A stretch of 64,000 nt of DNA from Planctomycetota bacterium (GTDB lineage: Bacteria > Planctomycetota > Planctomycetia > Isosphaerales > Isosphaeraceae). Location: positions 62,001-126,000 of the forward strand of contig JAQGHR010000072.1 of NCBI GenBank assembly GCA_028291545.1. The letters run 5' to 3'. Shown here in pieces: positions 58,709 to 64,000 of this stretch. Numbering within the stretch: position 1 is the first letter of the stretch; each line of letters starts with the position of its first letter. The position numbers and the translations under genes are program-made. The notes under the pieces were generated by a model. The model saw nothing but the letters and a program-made list of their open reading frames with translations, did no database searches and was not told the DNA's origin.

Positions 58709-61700
58709 ATGGAACTGCTAAGTGACCTTTGGGATAAGACGACGGATACCTTCTCGGCCCTCACCGAGACCATCTCCGACGGCATGGTCCGCGTTTTCGG
58801 CAATTCCAACGAGCGGCAGATCCGCCGGATGAGGCCGAACGTCGCGAGGATCAATGCGCTCGAACCCGACATGCAGGCGCTTTCGGACGAGCAACTCAAG
58901 GCCAAGACCGCCGAATTCCGCGCCCGGTTAGCCGAAGGTGAGAACCTCGAAGACCTCCTGGTCGAGGCCTTCGCCGTCTGCCGGGAAGGCGGTCGTCGAT
59001 TCCTCAAGATGCGGCACTACGACGTTCAGCTCATGGGCGGGATGGTCCTTCACGGCGGGAATATTGCCGAGATGGTGACCGGCGAGGGCAAGACGCTGGT
59101 CGCGACCCTCGCGGCCTACCTCAACGCGCTCGAAGGCAAGGGCGTTCACGTCGTCACCGTGAATGATTATCTCGCCCGCCGCGACGCCGAGTGGATGAGC
59201 CCGCTCTACAACGGCCTTGGCCTCACCGTCGGCGCGATCCAGTCGGACATGGAGAGCGAGGATCGCCAGAACATCTATGGCCGCGACATAACCTACGGCA
59301 CGAATAACGAGTTCGGCTTCGATTATCTCCGCGATAACATGAAGCCGACGCGGGAGACGCAGGCGCAGGGGCCGCTGAATTACGCCATCATCGACGAGGT
59401 GGACTCCATCCTCATCGACGAGGCGCGGACTCCGCTGATCATCTCGGGACCGGCGTTCGACGATATCCGCAAATACACCGAGGCCGATCGGATTGCTCGT
59501 TTGCTCCACAAGGGAGAGCACTTCGAGGTCAAGGAAAAGGAGCGGACGGCCCATCTCAACGATATCGGCATCCGAGAGGCCGAGAGGATCGCCGGGGTTG
59601 AGAGCTTCTACACGCCCGGCAACATGGAGTGGCCTCACCTGATCGACAACGCGCTCAAGGCGCACTTCCTCTATCGCCGCGATCGCGACTACGTGGTGAT
59701 GAAGGACGAGATCATCATCGTCGACGAATTCACCGGCCGCTTGATGACCGGCCGGCAATGGTCCGACGGCCTGCACCAGGCGGTCGAGGCCAAGGAAAAG
59801 GTCAAGATCAAGGAAGAGAACCAGACGCTCGCGACGATCACGCTCCAGAACTTCTTCAAACTCTACAAGAAGCTCTCCGGCATGACCGGCACGGCCATGA
59901 CCGAGGCCAACGAGTTCTGGAAGGTCTATCACCTCGACGTGATCGCGATCCCCACCAATCGGTCCTTGACGCGCGTCAGCTATCCCGACGTGATCTACCG
60001 CTCCGATCGCGAGAAGTACGGCGCGATCATCGACGAGATCAAGGAAGTCCACCAGACCGGCCGCCCGATCCTGGTGGGCACCACGTCCATCGAGAAGTCG
60101 GAGTTGATCTCCGAAATGCTCTCGAAGTTCGGGATCGGCCACCAGGTCCTGAACGCCAAGTTTCACGAGAGCGAGGCCGAGATCGTCGCCCAAGCCGGCC
60201 GTAAAGCCATGGTGACGATCGCGACGAACATGGCCGGGCGTGGCACCGACATCATCCTCGGCGGCAACCCCGAGTTCATGGCCTGGGCCGACCTGAAGCG
60301 GCTCACGAACGAGGACAGCCGTCCGCTCTACCCCACTCGCCTGGAAGTCCCGCCCGATGTCTGGCAAGCCGCCGTGGACAAGTACGAGCCGGAGATGAAG
60401 GCCGAGGGCCGCGAGGTCGCCGGATTGGCGGGCCTTCACATCATCGGGACCGAACGGCACGAGTCGCGTCGGATCGACAATCAGCTACGCGGCCGATCGG
60501 GCCGCCAGGGCGACCCCGGTTCCTCACGGTTCTTCCTCTCGCTCGAAGACGAGTTGATGCGGAAGTTCGCCGGTGAGTGGGTCTCGGCGGTTCTGACGCG
60601 CCTGGGCATGGAGGACGGCGAGGCCATCGAGTCCAAGATGGTCAGCCGTCGCATCGAGGGGGCTCAGAAGAAGGTCGAGGAGCGCAACTTCGACGCTCGT
60701 AAGAACCTCCTTGAATATGACGAGGTGATGGACGAGCAGCGCAAGCGCGTCTACTCGTTCCGCCAGCGGCTGCTTGATGGGGAGCCGACCAAGGACGCCT
60801 TGCTCGATATGATCGACGAGCAGATCAAGACGGCCTCGATTCGCTTCCTGGCCGACGACTACGGCCAGGCCAGCTTCGCCGAATGGGCCGGTCAGCGGCT
60901 GGGCGTGGACCTCAACGCCAAGGACTTCAAGGGCTCGGTCCCCGATGATGCCTTCGAGAACGCCAAGCACGAGGCAGAACGCTCCGCCGAAGCCCAGATC
61001 CGCGAGGCGATTGAGGAGAATCTGCCCGCCGACGCCGAGTCGAGCGAGTACAACTGGGGTGCGCTGGCCTCCTGGGTGAATACCCGATACGGGCTCGCTC
61101 TCAAGGACCGAGACCTCCGCAAGTTCGCCTCCGCGCCTCGCGGGGTGAGCGATGAGCTGGAAGACGACATTGACCGCGAAGGCCTGACCGAATTCCTGAT
61201 GGAGAAGGCCCAGGCGGCCATCAGCGCCGTCGACCTCTCGCCCGCCGCGGAGTTCCTCTCGCCCGACTGGGGCCGGCGTTCGCTCGCGGGCTGGGTCCAC
61301 CACAAGTTCGGCCTGGAGCCCGATGCCTCCGCCTGGGCCAACCTGACCCGCCTCGACGTGATCCGCCAGGTTCAAAGGGACGCGCGTGCGCTCTACGCCC
61401 GCAAGGAGGCCGAGCTTCCGGTCCAGGTCGGACTGACGCGCTACCTCCGTGAACGCTCGCAGAACTCGCCCCAGCCGGCCTACGATCGTGAGGGGCTCGC
61501 GCACTGGGCGACGGCCCGATTCGGTGTTGTGGTTGATCCCGAGATCCTGCGAAATAAGCTCCGCCCCGAGATTGAGCTGTTTCTTACCGAGCTAGCTCAT
61601 CGCGAGTATGCCGGTGGGCGCGTGCAGGAGGAGCTGGAGCAGAAGCTCGACGCGGCGTATGGTCCCCCGACCGCCGAGGGTCGAACCCCGCCCGCGCCGA

Positions 61701-62329
61701 ACGCTCAGGCCGTGATCGACCTTTCGGGCTGGGCGCGGCAGATTCTGGGCGTGGAATTCACGAACGAGGAACTGCTGACATCCTCGCGAAATGAGGTCCG
61801 CAGCCGCCTGGTCGGGGCCCTCGACGCCAAGTATCGGCCCGAGATGCGGGAGATGGAAAAGGCCCTGATGCTCCAGATCCTCGATTCGAGCTGGATGGAG
61901 CATCTCCGGGCCATGGACCACCTGCGCTCGTCCGTCGGGCTCCGTGGCTATGCCCAGGTGGACCCGAAGGTCGAGTACAAGCGCGAAGGCATGAAGATCT
62001 TCGAGGAGATGTGGTCGGGCGTCGGCGACAAGGTCACCGACCTCGTCTTCCGCATGGAGCAGGTCGATCCCGACTTCCTCAGCTACCTCGGCCACCGCTG
62101 GCAGCTCGACCGCGCGAAGACGATCCACGAGGCCCCTCCCCGCGAGCCCGAGGCCGTCGGTGTCGGCGGTGGCGTCCGCGCCCAGCAAGAGGCCGCCATC
62201 TCCGCCAGCAAGGGCGAGGTCAAGCACGAGCCCGTCCGCAACACCGGCAAGAAGGTCGGCCGCAATGATCCCTGCCCGTGCGGATCGGGGAAGAAGTTCA
62301 AGGCGTGCTGCATGAGGAGCGGGGGATAA
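58709..62329 (+). CDS. secA: SecA preprotein translocase ATPase with expanded, repeated wing-like region
   Basis: The 1206-residue SecA drives post-translational protein export through SecYEG. The ATPase motifs are intact: TGEGKT (124-129), DEVDSILIDEARTPL, DEFTGRLMTGRQWSDG and MAGRGTDIILGGNPE. The C-terminal SEC-C zinc motif CPCGSGKKFKACC (C1189, C1191, C1200, C1201) is present. It is about 300 residues longer than E. coli SecA. The extra length lies between about 705 and 1030, where a unit of about 70 residues appears five times, each with the pattern hhxxWxxxxhGhxh (W726, W789, W862, W933, W1008). E. coli SecA has only one such helical-wing unit (PGLQERLKNDFDLDL). GAAGG directly precedes ATG 58709. 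Confidence 0.97.
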   Translation: MELLSDLWDKTTDTFSALTETISDGMVRVFGNSNERQIRRMRPNVARINALEPDMQALSDEQLKAKTAEFRARLAEGENLEDLLVEAFAVCREGGRRFLKMRHYDVQLMGGMVLHGGNIAEMVTGEGKTLVATLAAYLNALEGKGVHVVTVNDYLARRDAEWMSPLYNGLGLTVGAIQSDMESEDRQNIYGRDITYGTNNEFGFDYLRDNMKPTRETQAQGPLNYAIIDEVDSILIDEARTPLIISGPAFDDIRKYTEADRIARLLHKGEHFEVKEKERTAHLNDIGIREAERIAGVESFYTPGNMEWPHLIDNALKAHFLYRRDRDYVVMKDEIIIVDEFTGRLMTGRQWSDGLHQAVEAKEKVKIKEENQTLATITLQNFFKLYKKLSGMTGTAMTEANEFWKVYHLDVIAIPTNRSLTRVSYPDVIYRSDREKYGAIIDEIKEVHQTGRPILVGTTSIEKSELISEMLSKFGIGHQVLNAKFHESEAEIVAQAGRKAMVTIATNMAGRGTDIILGGNPEFMAWADLKRLTNEDSRPLYPTRLEVPPDVWQAAVDKYEPEMKAEGREVAGLAGLHIIGTERHESRRIDNQLRGRSGRQGDPGSSRFFLSLEDELMRKFAGEWVSAVLTRLGMEDGEAIESKMVSRRIEGAQKKVEERNFDARKNLLEYDEVMDEQRKRVYSFRQRLLDGEPTKDALLDMIDEQIKTASIRFLADDYGQASFAEWAGQRLGVDLNAKDFKGSVPDDAFENAKHEAERSAEAQIREAIEENLPADAESSEYNWGALASWVNTRYGLALKDRDLRKFASAPRGVSDELEDDIDREGLTEFLMEKAQAAISAVDLSPAAEFLSPDWGRRSLAGWVHHKFGLEPDASAWANLTRLDVIRQVQRDARALYARKEAELPVQVGLTRYLRERSQNSPQPAYDREGLAHWATARFGVVVDPEILRNKLRPEIELFLTELAHREYAGGRVQEELEQKLDAAYGPPTAEGRTPPAPNAQAVIDLSGWARQILGVEFTNEELLTSSRNEVRSRLVGALDAKYRPEMREMEKALMLQILDSSWMEHLRAMDHLRSSVGLRGYAQVDPKVEYKREGMKIFEEMWSGVGDKVTDLVFRMEQVDPDFLSYLGHRWQLDRAKTIHEAPPREPEAVGVGGGVRAQQEAAISASKGEVKHEPVRNTGKKVGRNDPCPCGSGKKFKACCMRSGG

Positions 62330-62395
62330 GAGTATCGAACCTCAGCGAATCTGATAGATCCACGCCGATGAATGCAGGTTGAGTGGCGGAGTCCG

Positions 62396-62752
62396 ATGAC
62401 TGACAAGGTGATGGCAATCGTCCGGGCGACATTGCTCCATGAAAACACCGTAAAAGAGGTCTCGATCAGCCCCGGCTCCGGCGATGTTCATCTCTCACTC
62501 CTGCAACCCAACGACAGATTCCAGTATCCCGATTACCGATTGGTGCTGACCTTTTCGGCGGTACGCTCGTTCGCCATCGAAGACGTGAGGGGCGAAGAGG
62601 ATCGCGGTGTGACGGTGCTGGGCATAGAATGCACGGCTGAGCAAGGCGTCTACAAAGTGGAATTCTTGGTCGGTGACATGGGCGTCGTGCGTTGGGTGAT
62701 GCGTCTGGTTTTTGTCGAGTCGCGCTATCAGCGCTCTCCCAGCTATCCGTGA
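62396..62752 (+). CDS. Small unknown protein
   Basis: The 118-residue product starts MTDKVMAIVRATLLHENTVK and is a mostly beta-stranded, soluble domain with EVSISPGSGDVHLSLLQP and YKVEFLVGDMGVVRWVMRL. GGAG four bases before ATG 62396 supports this start. ATG 62372 would add eight residues. The family is not recognised. Codon use is less GC-rich than neighbours (ACATTG, AAAACACC and similar), which may mark recent acquisition together with the toxin-antitoxin locus just downstream. Confidence 0.55.
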   Translation: MTDKVMAIVRATLLHENTVKEVSISPGSGDVHLSLLQPNDRFQYPDYRLVLTFSAVRSFAIEDVRGEEDRGVTVLGIECTAEQGVYKVEFLVGDMGVVRWVMRLVFVESRYQRSPSYP

Positions 62753-62850
62753 TGGCGTCCTCACGATGCAGCGTCGGTGGCATCGTTACCAGTACGGAAG
62801 TACGCCACCCGATCACATGGGGAATAGCGACCGTACTCGAAGGGAACGCC

Positions 62851-63058
62851 ATGAGCCCTATCGCCGAGCAGATGCTGACTGCCGCCATCGGGCTTCCGGA
62901 TGAGGATCGTCTCCTTCAACGTGCCTGACCATCCCCCGTTCGACGAGTCGTGGCGAGAAGTGATTCAGCGAGGATCCGCGGAGATCCGCTCTGGGAGCGT
63001 TATTGCCGTCCCTTGGTCGGAAGTCAAACGCCGGGCCAGGGAATTGGCGGGTGGCTGA
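62851..63058 (+). pseudogene. Frameshifted antitoxin of the addiction-module (TIGR02574-like) family
   Basis: ATG 62851 (AAGGGA ahead) opens MSPIAEQMLTAAIGLPDEDR then LLQRA and a TGA at 62926. The +1 frame then continues from 62924 as PDHPPFDESWREVIQRGSAE, IRSGSVIAVPWSEVKRRARE and a stop at 63058. Together these are the N- and C-terminal halves of addiction-module antitoxins, which normally form one 70-80 residue protein upstream of a RelE/ParE toxin. About 5-8 residues between LPDEDR and PDHPP are missing and the frame changes, so a small deletion is likely. A downstream ATG at 62900 could still make the C-terminal 52 residues. Confidence 0.75.
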
Positions 63059-63344
63059 GCTCGTTTTCCACCCCGAGGCTCAGGCCGAGTACGAGCGCTC
63101 CTTGGCCTGGTATCAGAACCGCAGCCCCCGCGAGGCGAATCGGTTCGAGGCGGAGATGGAGCGCGTGCTAATAGCAACCGGGAGCAACCCAGCCATGTTC
63201 CCGAAGTATGACGGCTCGCAGCGGTTCGCTTCGCCACGACGCGCTCCGTTCAGTGTGGTCTACCAGATTCAAACGGAACGGGTCTACGTCGTCGCCGTGG
63301 CCCATTCACGCCGAGCCGCAAGCGACTGGCGGGCACGCGAGTGA
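63051..63344 (+). CDS. RelE/ParE-family toxin, intact
   Basis: The 97-residue toxin begins with GTG 63051 (VAELVFHPEAQAEYERSLAW). FEAEMERVLIATGSNPAMFP, then RRAPFSVVYQIQTERVYVVA and VAHSRRAASDWRARE fit the ParE/RelE fold. It overlaps the last 8 bases of the antitoxin reading frame, the usual arrangement. ParE poisons gyrase and RelE cleaves mRNA, and the sequence does not decide which. Its antitoxin partner is frameshifted, so either the toxin is inactive or the C-terminal antitoxin fragment still neutralises it. Confidence 0.85.
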   Translation: MAELVFHPEAQAEYERSLAWYQNRSPREANRFEAEMERVLIATGSNPAMFPKYDGSQRFASPRRAPFSVVYQIQTERVYVVAVAHSRRAASDWRARE

Positions 63345-63470
63345 TCACGTGATCGGGAGAGGGTGTTCCCCTCACTCTGGCTCGCGATTCGTCTCGCTTG
63401 CGTCAGGTCAGATCGTGCAGGGCGTTGTCATTCCTACAACTCGACGAACGACGGGCCGTTCATCGGAGAT

Positions 63471-63490
63471 CGCGCAACTCACATTGCGCG
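63471..63490. repeat. Hairpin between toxin gene and waaA
   Basis: A CGCGCAA/TTGCGCG stem (63471-63477 and 63484-63490) with a 6-base loop. There is no T-rich tail, so it is not a typical terminator. A 12-base perfect palindrome GATCACGTGATC lies at 63343-63354 near the toxin stop. The rest of 63345-63595 shows no gene. Confidence 0.45.
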
Positions 63491-63595
63491 TTGGAGTTCC
63501 TGTCCAGGTCTCGGTCCCGCAGTCCGTCGGGCACGCTGATTGCAGGAGTTGCTCCCCTCAGACCATGAACGCGACCGGGAAAGGATTCCCCCTCG

Positions 63596-64000
63596 ATGCC
63601 GTATCTGCTGAATCTCCTCTATGTGGCCTTGCTGGTAGCGTTCGCCCCGATCCTGTTCTGGAAGGGGTGGAAGAACGGCAAGTATCGGGCGGGGTGGTCG
63701 GAGAAATTCCTGGGCAAAGCACCGAAACGTATCGGCGACAGGCCGTGCGTCTGGTTCCATGCCGTGAGCGTGGGAGAGGTCCTGCTGCTCAAGCCGATCC
63801 TGGTGGATCTGGCCCGGAGAAGGCCGGATTGGCATGTGGTGATCTCGACGACGACGACGACGGGCCTGGCCGTTGCGAGGCGGACGTTTCCCGATCTTGT
63901 GACCTTCTATGCTCCGCTCGATTTTAGCTGGGCGACACGACGGGCCATGGCGCGAGTTCGGCCGACGCTGCTGGCTCTGGTGGAACTGGAACTCTGGCCG
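63596..64000 (+). CDS. waaA: 3-deoxy-D-manno-octulosonic acid (Kdo) transferase, partial at window end
   Basis: The frame is open from ATG 63596 to the edge (135 codons). It has the N-terminal WaaA/KdtA pattern: a membrane anchor (MPYLLNLLYVALLVAFAPIL), FWKGWKNGKYRAGWSEKFLG, VWFHAVSVGEVLLLKPILVD, VVISTTTTTGLAVARR and YAPLDFSWATRRAMARVRPT followed by LLALVELELWP. It transfers Kdo from CMP-Kdo to lipid A precursor and shows this organism makes LPS-type lipid A. AAGGA about 11 bases ahead supports the start. Confidence 0.93.
   Translation, partial: MPYLLNLLYVALLVAFAPILFWKGWKNGKYRAGWSEKFLGKAPKRIGDRPCVWFHAVSVGEVLLLKPILVDLARRRPDWHVVISTTTTTGLAVARRTFPDLVTFYAPLDFSWATRRAMARVRPTLLALVELELWP

Noticed and set aside
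58928-60460. Minus-strand frame opposite secA
   Set aside because: Shadow of a highly conserved gene with complete ATPase motifs.
63343-63354. GATCACGTGATC as an operator of the toxin locus
   Set aside because: A perfect 12-base palindrome, but it lies at the end of the toxin gene rather than before the antitoxin, so a role in autoregulation is not supported.
1-64000. tRNA, rRNA, CRISPR array, IS element or prophage
   Set aside because: I looked in the intergenic gaps for cloverleaf-like, repeat-spacer and transposase signals and saw none. A covariance-model search (tRNAscan-type) would be decisive.

Overview
The window looks like a chromosome segment of a high-GC planctomycete, most likely Isosphaeraceae-like. 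The evidence is the gene families present: a DUF1501 protein next to a DUF1549/DUF1553 cytochrome-type lipoprotein, a DUF1080 protein, a secreted protein with the N-terminal LESLESRELLT sorting signature, a kinase-FGE fusion, large PQQ-propeller and terpene-cyclase-fold exported proteins, and a very long SecA. No rRNA, tRNA, CRISPR array, phage or IS element was recognised. The taxonomic call rests on family content only.

Layout. 1-10 kb: a partial secreted protein, an endonuclease III-like glycosylase, and a long minus-strand series (pectate-lyase-fold protein, two unknowns, aldehyde dehydrogenase, family 2 glycosyltransferase, a small membrane protein, LarC, an MFS transporter). 10-12.3 kb: ribosomal proteins bL28 and bL32, a Uma2-family protein and a small exported protein. 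12.4-15.9 kb: a translationally coupled operon of a RuBisCO-like protein, a Gfo/Idh/MocA oxidoreductase and a TIM-barrel isomerase. 16-18.5 kb: a Ser/Thr kinase fused to an FGE-type domain. 18.5-22.8 kb: an operon of a YjhG/YagF-type sugar-acid dehydratase, a guanine-deaminase-like enzyme, KynB and KynU. 22.9-29.5 kb: an FHA-GAF-PP2C phosphatase, DUF1501, DUF1549/DUF1553 and a divergent GbsR/MarR regulator.

29.8-43.8 kb is one strand of envelope genes. Its core is a five-gene cluster: terpene-cyclase fold, TonB-like membrane protein, FHA-TM-PQQ propeller, TPR-SBP5 fusion and a large exported protein. Upstream of it lie a DUF1080 protein, a small unknown and a CPPC thioredoxin-like protein. 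A large inverted repeat sits at 43.9-44.1 kb. 44.2-51.8 kb holds housekeeping genes (ThiO, DtxR/MntR regulator, RlmI-like methyltransferase, ClpS, an SDR-type protein, RuvX). 51.8-55.5 kb carries nucleotide-sugar genes (mannose-1-P guanylyltransferase, a UAP/UGP pyrophosphorylase) and a PhnP-like hydrolase. 55.6-62.3 kb has two polytopic glycosyltransferase-like membrane proteins and secA. The end carries a small unknown, a toxin-antitoxin locus with a frameshifted antitoxin, and the start of the Kdo transferase gene.

The most interesting items are the RuBisCO-like operon, the fivefold repeated helical-wing-like unit in SecA, the uncharacterised FHA/PQQ/SBP envelope cluster, the toxin with a broken antitoxin and the 43-bp-arm inverted repeat.
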